Of a DNA stretch of 13,275 nt, positions 7,207 through 13,275 are shown piece after piece. How positions within the stretch are numbered: position 1 is the first letter of the stretch; each line of letters begins with the position of its first letter. The stretch spans positions 1 to 13,275 of the forward strand of contig JACPVB010000293.1 in NCBI GenBank assembly GCA_016191985.1, given 5' to 3'. The position numbers were made by a program, and so were the translations under genes. Source of the DNA: Chloroflexota bacterium (GTDB lineage: Bacteria > Chloroflexota > Anaerolineae > Anaerolineales > Villigracilaceae). The notes under the pieces were generated by a model. The model was given only the letters and a program-made list of their open reading frames with translations, did not search any database and had not been told where the DNA came from.

Positions 7207-8262
7207 TTAAGTGAACCAATGCGATATTTTTCTCAAAAACGGCGGGACGGGGGCGAACACAAACATGCCGTTATCTTCGAGTTCAAAGCCGAGTTTCTGT
7301 TTTATCTCATAGGCCCCGCTTCCCCAGCGGAGCAATTGCACACGATGCTCCAATGCCATTCGAATGCTTTCATACACCAGCATAAGATACACGTAAGGCA
7401 GGTCCTGCGAACGACCCAGGGCGCTGGTCATTTGGGCGTTGTTATCTTCGAGCAACAGGCCGCAGCCAACCAGTTTATCTTCGGCGGTAACTGTCAGGAG
7501 CGTGCCGTCCACCATTTCTATGGATCGAAGCATGTTGCCAACCCAGGGATTTGAAGGCGCACCGTGTCTTCTTTCCATGTTGCGGATCAAAGGCAGAAGC
7601 TCATCAACATTATCTACGCGGGCACTGCGATGGACTTCGATCTTAAGTTTTTCCGACTCGCGTACCGTGCGTTTGTAATGCTGACGGTCTTTCTTGTTGC
7701 CCTGGGCAAGATAATCATCAAAACCAGTCCAGTGGTTCTCCATAACCGTCCCTGGAGTTGGCGCTTCCATTACAGAAAACCCTGGCGGCCAGTTTTGTTT
7801 TTCCGCTTTACCCAAGTAATCAAAAATTAAAAAAGAGCATTTTCTCAGGCTGGCCTGTTGCATGGCTGCGTCTATTAATAAAGAAAAAATTACATCTCGA
7901 TCAACAGAGCTTGAATCAGTGACAAGCCCTGTAGTGTATGAAAGCGGCGAGCGGCAGATAAAAAGCGGCCATTTTTTCAATAGAAATTTTAAAGGAACAC
8001 GCCAGACCCCGGCATACTGTGGAAGCGGCTCATTGGGTGTCACCCAAAAGGAGGCGCGGCCCACTAGTTTTTCATCCTGATAGGCAAGCAGATAAACTGG
8101 TTCACAATCTGCCATCACCTGCTCGCCAAACCTGTACCAGGTATGGCTTTGGAAAGGACGCCCTGCGGAGAGGGCGTTCCATTCCCCTGCATCTATTTGT
8201 TCAATGCCGTGTACAACTTGAATCGAAATATTTGACTGGACATCCGAAGTGGACACTTTCAT
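7207..8262 (-). CDS. FemAB/CelD-like GNAT-superfamily acyltransferase
   Basis: This 351-residue soluble protein resembles the double-GNAT FemAB/CelD (BioF2-like) group. The N-terminal half has the substrate-type GNAT lobe with PFQSHTWYRFGEQV (36-49) and VYLLAYQDEKLVGRASF (56-72). The C-terminal half has the basic helix NKKDRQHYKRTVRESEK (189-205), the strand VGCGLLLEDN (265-274) and the terminal LRWGSGAYEIKQKLGFE (311-327), typical of the acyl-donor lobe. Members transfer acyl or aminoacyl groups in cell-envelope, exopolysaccharide or natural-product assembly; none has been tied to this substrate. It is the first gene of the diterpenoid run and is preceded by 84 non-coding bases, so it may carry the promoter. 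No good ribosome site is seen before the ATG at 8262. Hand counting of one line gives about 35% G+C. Confidence 0.75.
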   Translation of the reverse strand: MKVSTSDVQSNISIQVVHGIEQIDAGEWNALSAGRPFQSHTWYRFGEQVMADCEPVYLLAYQDEKLVGRASFWVTPNEPLPQYAGVWRVPLKFLLKKWPLFICRSPLSYTTGLVTDSSSVDRDVIFSLLIDAAMQQASLRKCSFLIFDYLGKAEKQNWPPGFSVMEAPTPGTVMENHWTGFDDYLAQGNKKDRQHYKRTVRESEKLKIEVHRSARVDNVDELLPLIRNMERRHGAPSNPWVGNMLRSIEMVDGTLLTVTAEDKLVGCGLLLEDNNAQMTSALGRSQDLPYVYLMLVYESIRMALEHRVQLLRWGSGAYEIKQKLGFELEDNGMFVFAPVPPFLRKISHWFT

Positions 8263-8314
8263 ATTCTAATGTGGTTTTTTTTAATTTGGGGTAAATCTTT
8301 GAACTTATCAAAAA

Positions 8315-8328
8315 TGTAAAGCATTACA
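8315..8328. promoter_or_regulatory. Inverted repeat TGTAA-N4-TTACA upstream of the diterpenoid run
   Basis: The 84-base gap between the sirtuin stop and the acyltransferase start holds a perfect 5-base inverted repeat with a 4-base centre, about 53 bases before the acyltransferase ATG. On the minus strand its second half reads TTTACA, which would pass as a -35 hexamer, but the sequence 17 bases further on (GATTTA) is a poor -10. It may be an operator for a dimeric regulator. As a minus-strand hairpin it is followed by five T, but the stem is only A/T-rich and short, so a terminator for the sirtuin gene is less likely. Low certainty either way. Confidence 0.25.
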
Positions 8329-8346
8329 ACATTTATTAACAGCGGG

Positions 8347-9087
8347 TTACCCCGCTTCCCAAACGGCCCTGACCAACTCCGGCAGAATCTCGCCTGATTT
8401 TCCATGAAAGGCAAAATCGGTTTTTGCGGTGAGCGGCGTGGGTTCGGCGTTGATCTCCACGACCACCGAGCCTTTGTTACGCGCGGCATGGGCCAATGTG
8501 GCGGCAGGTTGAACCACCCCAGATGTGCCAATCGAAAAGAAGACTTGGGCTTCACGCGCTGCATTAACTGCAGATTCCAATTCCACACGCGGGAGCGCCT
8601 CTCCAAACCAGACCACATCTGGGCGTAACAACCCGGTGCATTTCTCACACCTCGGCACGGACTCTGTATCGTCGCCCCAGGTTTCGGTAAATGTCCCACA
8701 GTCTGCGCAGCGCACGCGCAGGATGTTGCCGTGCAATTCAAGCACGTTCCTGCTGCCTGCAAAGCGATGCAACCCATCCACGTTTTGGGTGATAAGCGTG
8801 AACGCGGAGATTTTCTTTTCCATTTCCACCAGCGCATAATGCCCAGCATTGGGACGCACACCCTTGATGGCCTCACGCCGCCACGCATACCAGTCCCAGA
8901 TGAGTTTGGGGTCACGGGCAAAGGCTTCAGGCGAGGCTAAATCTTCGGGCTTGTATTGTGCCCAAAGGCCGGTCTGAGCGTCTCTAAAAGTGCGGAGTCC
9001 GCTCTCTTGCGAGACACCAGCTCCCGTTAAGACAGAGACGCGGTCTGCTTTTTTTAGAAATCGAATTAAATCGGTGGGAAAATCCAT
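8347..9087 (-). CDS. cobB: NAD-dependent protein deacylase, sirtuin (CobB/SIRT5-like)
   Basis: Read from the ATG at 9087 this is a 246-residue sirtuin. The NAD-binding GAGVSQESGLRTFR (22-35), TQNVDGLH (100-107), the catalytic His119 in LELHGN and the GTSGVVQPAA block (187-196) are present. Four zinc-binding Cys stand at 127, 130, 147 and 150 as two C-x2-C pairs. Y67 and R70 in WYAWRRE match the Tyr/Arg pair that recognises acidic acyl groups in SIRT5 and E. coli CobB, so desuccinylation or demalonylation as well as deacetylation is likely. It is cytosolic and uses NAD to remove acyl groups from lysine. A GTG at 9093 is an alternative start, adding two residues; neither has a clear ribosome site. 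A 59-base gap separates it from the lipoprotein gene before it. No direct link to the diterpenoid genes is apparent. Confidence 0.93.
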   Translation of the reverse strand: MDFPTDLIRFLKKADRVSVLTGAGVSQESGLRTFRDAQTGLWAQYKPEDLASPEAFARDPKLIWDWYAWRREAIKGVRPNAGHYALVEMEKKISAFTLITQNVDGLHRFAGSRNVLELHGNILRVRCADCGTFTETWGDDTESVPRCEKCTGLLRPDVVWFGEALPRVELESAVNAAREAQVFFSIGTSGVVQPAATLAHAARNKGSVVVEINAEPTPLTAKTDFAFHGKSGEILPELVRAVWEAG

Positions 9088-9146
9088 GAGCACTTTATGT
9101 TCATTTTTTTAACCGCAAGCAGGCGGGAAATCTCTTCGGTTTTGCT

Positions 9147-9830
9147 TTACGGTGTGATTGTCCCCGGCGTGGGTGTGGTGGTGCAAGGGAGCATGGTAAG
9201 TTTTTCTTTGAAGATGGCGGTGCGCCCGATCTCCGTGGCATCGGATGTGGTTGCTACAAATTGATATTCGACCCAGGCGGTTGTATAAAAAGCGTCGTTC
9301 TTCATCTCATCCGAATACAGGTCGTGGACATACGTGCCCGCGCCGATGGTTTGCATGGAGATGCTCGTCCATTCACTGGCGTTGCCGGAGGTCAGGCTGC
9401 GAAAGCGGACAAACAGCAAAACATAGGCCGTTCTGTCGCGGTCCAATACCTGCGCGGTAAGTTTTACAAAAGAAGGATCACATTTTCTGCCCTTGTAAAA
9501 TTCGTTGCCTGAGATCATTACCGCAGTAAAACCTTCCATCTGCACGGTGGGCGTTCGGGTGTTCGGGGTGATCTGCGCCAGGGGCGTAACGCTGACCTCA
9601 ATTGTGGCGGTAATTTCCTGCGTGGGGGTCGGGGATTTTATACCGACCAACGTCGGCGTTTGCGTAAATGTCAATGTCGGCGTTACGGGTGTGGGGCTTG
9701 GGATGGGGGTATATGTGTTCGTGGATGTGAGTGACGGCGTGGACGTGACGGACGGCCCAAGGGAAAAACCGCCCACCGAGCAGGACAAGGACAAAACAAC
9801 ACAGGCAAGAATGATATAGATTTTTCTCAT
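9147..9830 (-). CDS. Thr/Pro-linker lipoprotein, paralogue of the upstream gene
   Basis: This 227-residue protein starts with a short basic end (MRK), a hydrophobic core and Cys17 in LSLSC, a slightly imperfect lipobox because Ser rather than Leu is at -3. A Thr/Pro/Ser-rich linker (about 25-97) follows, then a compact C-terminal domain (about 99-216). Cys117 and Cys216 bracket that domain and occur at the same places in the neighbouring paralogue, so a disulfide is possible. Shared patterns include an aromatic W-V-x-x-Q-x-V-A-T strand and a E-(I/V)-G-R-T turn. The domain looks like a beta sandwich, but I do not recognise a family. The start at 9830 is chosen because it makes an ATGA overlap with the upstream stop and gives a normal signal peptide; the frame extends 9 codons further upstream. 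It has no ribosome site of its own, which suggests translational coupling. Function unknown; probably exposed on the cell surface. Confidence 0.8.
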   Translation of the reverse strand: MRKIYIILACVVLSLSCSVGGFSLGPSVTSTPSLTSTNTYTPIPSPTPVTPTLTFTQTPTLVGIKSPTPTQEITATIEVSVTPLAQITPNTRTPTVQMEGFTAVMISGNEFYKGRKCDPSFVKLTAQVLDRDRTAYVLLFVRFRSLTSGNASEWTSISMQTIGAGTYVHDLYSDEMKNDAFYTTAWVEYQFVATTSDATEIGRTAIFKEKLTMLPCTTTPTPGTITP

Positions 9831-10531
9831 GGTACAACCGGCGTGGGGATGGGGCATCCTTTCAAAGGCTCATAACACATGCAAGGTTCGAGTGTAGTGA
9901 CTTCTGGAATAATTCTTGTGCGGCCCACTTCCTCGCCTTCAAAATCGGTCGCCACCAACTGCATCCTGACCCAGGATTTTTTATAATGATTGTGTCCTTG
10001 AATCTCAGTCGCCTGCAAGATATAGGAAAATGTGCCATCAAAATAATTAAACATCACATCACCAGACGTCCAGGGTGTGTAATCTTCTTCATCAAATGAC
10101 TTTACCTGCACAAAGATCACCACACTTGCAACTGTTTCAGGGTCCGCCACTTTTGCAACGACAACCGATTTATTCGGCGTACATGACCCCCAAAAGATAC
10201 GCTTTTCTGAAATGGTCACAGACAGGAACCCAGGCCCAGGGCGGATTGGCGTTGGAGGAATAACGGGCGTGGCTGTGTACTCACCAATAAAGATCGGGAT
10301 GGGCGCAAAGGTGGAGGTCGGCACATTGGGGTCCCATGTGGGGATGCGTACGATGGTCGGCGAAGGGGTAATGGAGGGCGTGATGGAAGGCGTCCATGTT
10401 GGGAGCGGGGTATAAGTTAGAAACTCGGTGGCGGTTGGCACTGGCGTGTTTGTAGGCGGAACCAAAAGGTCTGCCATCGAGCATGACTGCAACAACATCA
10501 TCGATACCAACACGAGATACAACCTGCGCAT
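9827..10531 (-). CDS. Thr/Pro-linker lipoprotein, first of a tandem pair
   Basis: This 234-residue protein has a basic start (MRR), a hydrophobic core and a good lipobox LLQSC with Cys17. A linker rich in TPxPT-like units (about 26-98) leads to a C-terminal domain (about 101-217) bracketed by Cys117 and Cys217. This domain resembles that of the next gene strand for strand (WVRMQLVAT, EEVGRTR), so the pair arose by duplication. Extra Cys at 219 and 226 near the end are absent from the paralogue. The start at 10531 is preferred to the ATG at 10543 because GAGG lies 6 bases before it. Such long Thr/Pro linkers are common in secreted Chloroflexota proteins. It follows the ABC export genes after a likely terminator, so it is probably a separate unit. 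Function not recognised. Confidence 0.8.
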   Translation of the reverse strand: MRRLYLVLVSMMLLQSCSMADLLVPPTNTPVPTATEFLTYTPLPTWTPSITPSITPSPTIVRIPTWDPNVPTSTFAPIPIFIGEYTATPVIPPTPIRPGPGFLSVTISEKRIFWGSCTPNKSVVVAKVADPETVASVVIFVQVKSFDEEDYTPWTSGDVMFNYFDGTFSYILQATEIQGHNHYKKSWVRMQLVATDFEGEEVGRTRIIPEVTTLEPCMCYEPLKGCPIPTPVVP

Positions 10532-10623
10532 AATGAACCTCATAAAGCTATGATACTATGAAATTAATCTCTCCTGATTTTACAACAAGTTCCGCTTCAT
10601 TCTTAGCCGACAGCTGAATCGCA

Positions 10624-10660
10624 ACAAAGAAAATAGTCTGCGCCTCATCAGTGCAGACCA
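10624..10660 (-). terminator. Putative Rho-independent terminator of the ABC export operon
   Basis: Just after the last ABC permease gene, the minus strand has the perfect arms GTCTGC and GCAGAC (plus-strand 10653-10658 and 10636-10641) around an 11-base loop. A G-T and a T-A pair can extend the stem to 8 pairs. It is followed by TATTTTCTTTG, an interrupted T-rich tract. It lies 7 bases past the stop codon at 10667. The loop is longer than ideal, so confidence is moderate. Confidence 0.55.
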
Positions 10661-10666
10661 TTTCGT

Positions 10667-11452
10667 TTAAGCCGAAGCGCCAGAGTAACTTCTTAACCCA
10701 ATTTTCCAAATCGTTCGCGCGACAAAGAAAAGGAAAATCGTCAGTGCGAAGGCGCCAATCCAGGTTTGGAAGGTGAGGCGGCCTGTCAACGCCTCGGCTG
10801 GGACAGTGACGGCAAAGGCCACAGGCACAAGAAAGGTCAAGCCGTAGCGCAGCCAGTTGGGGTAAATATCAATGGGCCAGCGGCCAGCCGCGTAGAGGCC
10901 TTCAAAAAGATTTGCGATCTCGTGCACGCGCACAAACCAGAACGCCGTGGAAGTGATGACCAGCCAGAAGCAATAGATCATCACCGCGCCCATGACAATG
11001 GCGGAGAAAAAGCCAAGCACAGACCATGCACTGATGAGCCAGTTCATTTGTGAAAGCGCAACAGCCATCACGATCATGCCTGTGAGCACATCCACAACCT
11101 GCCAGAAGCGGAACTCACGCACGCTGACGAGCAACTGCGCGTCGGCGGGTTTGGTGAGGGCGAAATCCAGATTGCCTTCGCGGATCTCCTCCATCAGCCT
11201 TTCCATGTTGGGTTGAATGGCAGAGCGGATCACACCGCCCATCGTGATGAAGACACCCATCACCGCCAGCAATTCAGATTTATTCCAGCCGCCAAGTTGA
11301 CTGGTTTGGCTGAAAACAAGGTTCAAGCCGATCAGGCCTGTGGCAAGCGCAATGAAGGTTTGCAAAATTTGAATATAGAAATTGGCGCGGTATTGAAATT
11401 CGTTCAGCACGCCGATTCTCAAATAGTTGAGAGCAAGTCGAAGTCCGCGCAT
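10667..11452 (-). CDS. ABC-2 type permease (COG3694-like)
   Basis: This 261-residue protein has about six membrane segments (roughly 27-48, 61-78, 117-136, 143-170, 203-222 and 230-248). It carries the cytoplasmic signature EEIREGNLDFALTKPADAQ (88-106) of this permease family and the later block LYAAGRWPIDIYPNWLRYGL (186-205). With the next-door permease and ATPase it would make an exporter with two different membrane subunits; the substrate of this uncharacterised family is not known. The start at 11452 is chosen over an in-frame codon at 11488 because GGGAGG sits 6 bases before it and it leaves one base after the upstream stop. It is the last gene of the operon and is followed by a likely terminator. 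Confidence 0.88.
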   Translation of the reverse strand: MRGLRLALNYLRIGVLNEFQYRANFYIQILQTFIALATGLIGLNLVFSQTSQLGGWNKSELLAVMGVFITMGGVIRSAIQPNMERLMEEIREGNLDFALTKPADAQLLVSVREFRFWQVVDVLTGMIVMAVALSQMNWLISAWSVLGFFSAIVMGAVMIYCFWLVITSTAFWFVRVHEIANLFEGLYAAGRWPIDIYPNWLRYGLTFLVPVAFAVTVPAEALTGRLTFQTWIGAFALTIFLFFVARTIWKIGLRSYSGASA

Positions 11453-11453
11453 G

Positions 11454-12257
11454 TTAACCTCCCACCGCAGAGAACCTGCGAATGGCAACCTTCCAAATCA
11501 AGCTGACTGAGATCGCACCGAATAAAATCCACGCCAATTGCATGCCCAAACCAGTGAGCAATTCATTTGCGGGCATGTTCCCCACCAGGGCTTCAATTGG
11601 GAAACCAAAGGCCCAGCGGAATGGAAAGAACCATGCAAGGTTTTGCACCCATTCGGGCATAAGCGAAAGCGGAACCAGCCGTCCCGAAAGAATCAGCTCG
11701 GCGGCAAAATACAGCTCAAAGAGAGCGCTGACGCGGGTTGTCCAAAATGTGACCATGCCCAGCAGGGAGAGAGTCATGGTACGGATGAGGTAGGCCATCC
11801 AGATCGCAAAGAAGAACACCACGCCTTGCAGCAAAGTCGGATTCAACTCAGGCTTGAAGATGAGCGAAAGGATGAAAGCCAGCGGCAGCCACAGCAGAAT
11901 AACCACCACTTTCCAGCCCGCGAAATAGGCCACATCCCCATGCAGTGGATGCATCGGGCGCAGCAGGCTCATCGAAAGTTGTCCCTGGCGGATGCGCCAC
12001 TCCCAGCCGTAGGGTGTGAAGACAATGTTCATGTTGCGGACGAGAGTCCACACGATGTAATAGGCTGCGAATGTGCCCGGTGTATATCCGCCCACCATGC
12101 CACCCTGCTGACGAGCCACCGCCGACCACACCACCATATAAATCACAGGCTCGGCGACCATGCCGATCATGTAAAAATAATTGGCAACAGGATACTGCCA
12201 CTGTTCCAAAATGGAGAGCTTCATCATCGCGCGATAGTAATCGAAATATCGCTTCAT
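11454..12257 (-). CDS. ABC-2 type permease (COG4587-like)
   Basis: This 267-residue protein has about six membrane segments (roughly 25-46, 61-80, 115-134, 142-170, 180-198 and 236-256). The motif IRQGQLSMSLLRPMHPL (89-105) is the family's cytoplasmic EIRxGxLxxxLLRP signature, and SGRLVPLSLMPEWVQNLAWF (191-210) is the usual extracellular re-entrant block before the last helices. The start overlaps the ATPase stop by four bases (ATGA), with a consensus AGGAGG 7 bases upstream, so translation is tightly coupled. It forms a heteromeric exporter with the following permease and the ATPase. Substrate unknown. Confidence 0.88.
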   Translation of the reverse strand: MKRYFDYYRAMMKLSILEQWQYPVANYFYMIGMVAEPVIYMVVWSAVARQQGGMVGGYTPGTFAAYYIVWTLVRNMNIVFTPYGWEWRIRQGQLSMSLLRPMHPLHGDVAYFAGWKVVVILLWLPLAFILSLIFKPELNPTLLQGVVFFFAIWMAYLIRTMTLSLLGMVTFWTTRVSALFELYFAAELILSGRLVPLSLMPEWVQNLAWFFPFRWAFGFPIEALVGNMPANELLTGLGMQLAWILFGAISVSLIWKVAIRRFSAVGG

Positions 12258-13240
12258 TCCACCGCCTCCTGCTTCACTGCAAAAACAGATTCGATCACGT
12301 CTTCGATTGGCGCAGCTTCGACCGTTAAATCTTCGACGGACAGGTCATTCAACAAACGGGATGTGATCGCCGAAGTCTTTTCCTTCGGGACACGCAGCAT
12401 CACGCGCGCGCCGTCAACGGATACCACGTCCCCATACTGACTCAAGTCTGTGGCATGGTTATCCAGCGTGAAGCCGACTGTTTTGAAAGCGGAGAATTTT
12501 TCGACAAGCGCAGAGAGATCACCATCGAAGAGCAGTTTACCGTGATGAATAACGACAACGCGTTTGCACAAGGCTTCCACATCCGCCATGTAATGACTGG
12601 TGAGCAAAACGGTGGCGCCGTAGCGTTTGTTGTACTCCGCCACAAAGGTACGGATGCGTTTCTGCATGGTCACGTCGAGACCGAGGGTCGGCTCATCGAG
12701 GAAGAGGATCTTCGGCTTGTGGAGCAGCGCGCCGACGATCTCCATCTTCATGCGCTCCCCCAAAGACAGGTTGCGGACAGGTTTCTGGACAAGGTCACCC
12801 ACTTCGAGCAGCTCGATGAATTCATCACGCGTGCGCTTGAACTCGTCCATTGGGATGCTGTAAATGGCGCGCTGGAGATCGAAGGAGTCGAGCGCGGGCA
12901 AATCCCATGAGAGTTGGTTACGGTTGCCCATCACCAATGTGATCTGGCGCAGGAAGTCGTGCGAGCGTTTGGACGGCTCAAAGCCAAGGACAGAGGTGCT
13001 CCCCGAAGTTGGGTGCAACAGTCCACTGAGCATTTTGAGGGTGGTGGTCTTGCCTGCGCCGTTCGGGCCGAGGAAGCCCACTACTTCACCGGGCTGAATG
13101 TCGAAGGTGATTTCGTCCACCGCCTTCACCAGCTTGTAGCGGCGTTTGATTAATCCCATGGCGGCGGCTTTCAAGCCCGCCTCACGCTCAGGCACCTCAT
13201 AATGTTTTGCCAATTTTGATATTGAAATTACAGAGGACAT
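12254..13240 (-). CDS. ABC transporter ATP-binding protein (COG4586-like)
   Basis: This 328-residue ATPase has Walker A GPNGAGKT (58-65), a Q-loop region around 105-111 (GNRNQLS), the signature LSLGERM (158-164), Walker B ILFLDEP (178-184), a D-loop and the switch His216. The roughly 35 residues before the first strand's partner (EREAGLKAAAMGLIKRRY, 19-36) are the extra insertion typical of the COG4586 group. A C-terminal regulatory extension (about 250-328) follows the core. All motifs are intact, so it should power the two permeases that follow in the same operon. The start at 13240 is chosen over the ATG at 13252 because GGAG lies 6 bases before it. The promoter would lie mostly beyond the window edge. 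Confidence 0.95.
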   Translation of the reverse strand: MSSVISISKLAKHYEVPEREAGLKAAAMGLIKRRYKLVKAVDEITFDIQPGEVVGFLGPNGAGKTTTLKMLSGLLHPTSGSTSVLGFEPSKRSHDFLRQITLVMGNRNQLSWDLPALDSFDLQRAIYSIPMDEFKRTRDEFIELLEVGDLVQKPVRNLSLGERMKMEIVGALLHKPKILFLDEPTLGLDVTMQKRIRTFVAEYNKRYGATVLLTSHYMADVEALCKRVVVIHHGKLLFDGDLSALVEKFSAFKTVGFTLDNHATDLSQYGDVVSVDGARVMLRVPKEKTSAITSRLLNDLSVEDLTVEAAPIEDVIESVFAVKQEAVE

Positions 13241-13275
13241 GTATTTCTCCATAAACTTTTATTATGAGACCCTAA

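Larger units (their letters stand above)
1..8262 (-). other. Putative diterpenoid biosynthetic gene cluster / operon
   Basis: Eight same-strand genes are spaced by 25, 6, -1, 12, 3, 10 and 78 bases in transcription order: acyltransferase, sulfotransferase, methyltransferase, Rv3378c-like synthase, class II cyclase, histidine kinase, receiver, MFS transporter. The spacing supports one transcript at least as far as the receiver gene. Core enzymes, tailoring enzymes, a sensor pair and an exporter together form a self-contained natural-product locus, except that no GGPP synthase is visible here. The boundary on the low-coordinate side is unknown because the MFS gene runs out of the window. Confidence 0.7.

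Noticed and set aside
8259..8921. Long minus-strand open frame of 220 codons
   Set aside because: It lies in another frame over the sirtuin gene, whose catalytic motifs are all present; its translation is rich in Arg, Trp and Pro with no recognisable domain.
9090..9135. Possible terminator hairpin CCGC-CTGCTT-GCGG after the lipoprotein gene
   Set aside because: In the direction of transcription the stem is followed by TT and a run of A, not T, so it does not fit an intrinsic terminator; the four-pair stem is also short.
9505..10440. Repeated GTxGGxGT-like units suggesting a tandem DNA repeat
   Set aside because: They are the reverse strand of the Thr/Pro linkers of the two lipoproteins; the units are irregular and explained by protein composition.
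11538..12440. Plus-strand open frame of 300 codons
   Set aside because: It is antisense to the ABC permease and ATPase genes, and its His/Gln/Arg-rich translation has no family features.
13261..13266. CATAAT hexamer as a -10 box for the ABC operon
   Set aside because: It matches the consensus at five of six bases and is 20 bases before the start, but the -35 region is outside the window, so it cannot be supported.

Overview
All genes read from the minus strand, so transcription runs from position 13275 towards 1. Three things point to a Chloroflexota bacterium, probably of the Anaerolineae type: the secreted lipoproteins with long Thr/Pro-rich linkers, the mixed base composition, and a diterpene synthase pair resembling one known from Herpetosiphon. 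This assignment is inferred from gene content only; there is no rRNA or marker gene in the window.

Layout in transcription order. (1) 13240-10667: a three-gene ABC-2 export system (ATPase and two permeases of the COG4586/4587/3694 type) with overlapping or nearly touching genes, followed by a plausible intrinsic terminator. (2) 10531-9147: two paralogous lipoproteins joined by an ATGA overlap. (3) 9087-8347: a sirtuin with the class III (deacylase) signature. (4) 8262 to beyond position 1: a tightly packed run of eight genes, namely a FemAB/GNAT-like acyltransferase, a P-loop sulfotransferase, an isoprenylcysteine-methyltransferase-like membrane methyltransferase, a tuberculosinol/kolavelool-synthase-like enzyme, a class II diterpene cyclase, a membrane sensor histidine kinase, a single-domain response regulator and an MFS transporter cut off by the window edge.

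The central discovery candidate is the block at about 3298-8262. The cyclase and its upstream partner match, along their whole lengths, the Mycobacterium tuberculosis pair Rv3377c/Rv3378c (tuberculosinyl/halimadienyl diphosphate synthase plus tuberculosinol synthase), judged against remembered sequences. The related Herpetosiphon cluster makes O-methylkolavelool and also has a methyltransferase. The model is that GGPP, supplied from elsewhere because no GGPP synthase is present here, is cyclised by protonation at the DSDD motif. The Rv3378c-like partner then converts the bicyclic diphosphate, and the methyltransferase, sulfotransferase and acyltransferase are candidate tailoring enzymes. The two-component pair and the MFS protein would sense and export. 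The partner enzyme carries Asn where Rv3378c has the Asp of its DGTRRW motif, so its chemistry may differ. Hand counts show this block is clearly more A+T-rich than the flanking genes, which suggests separate acquisition.
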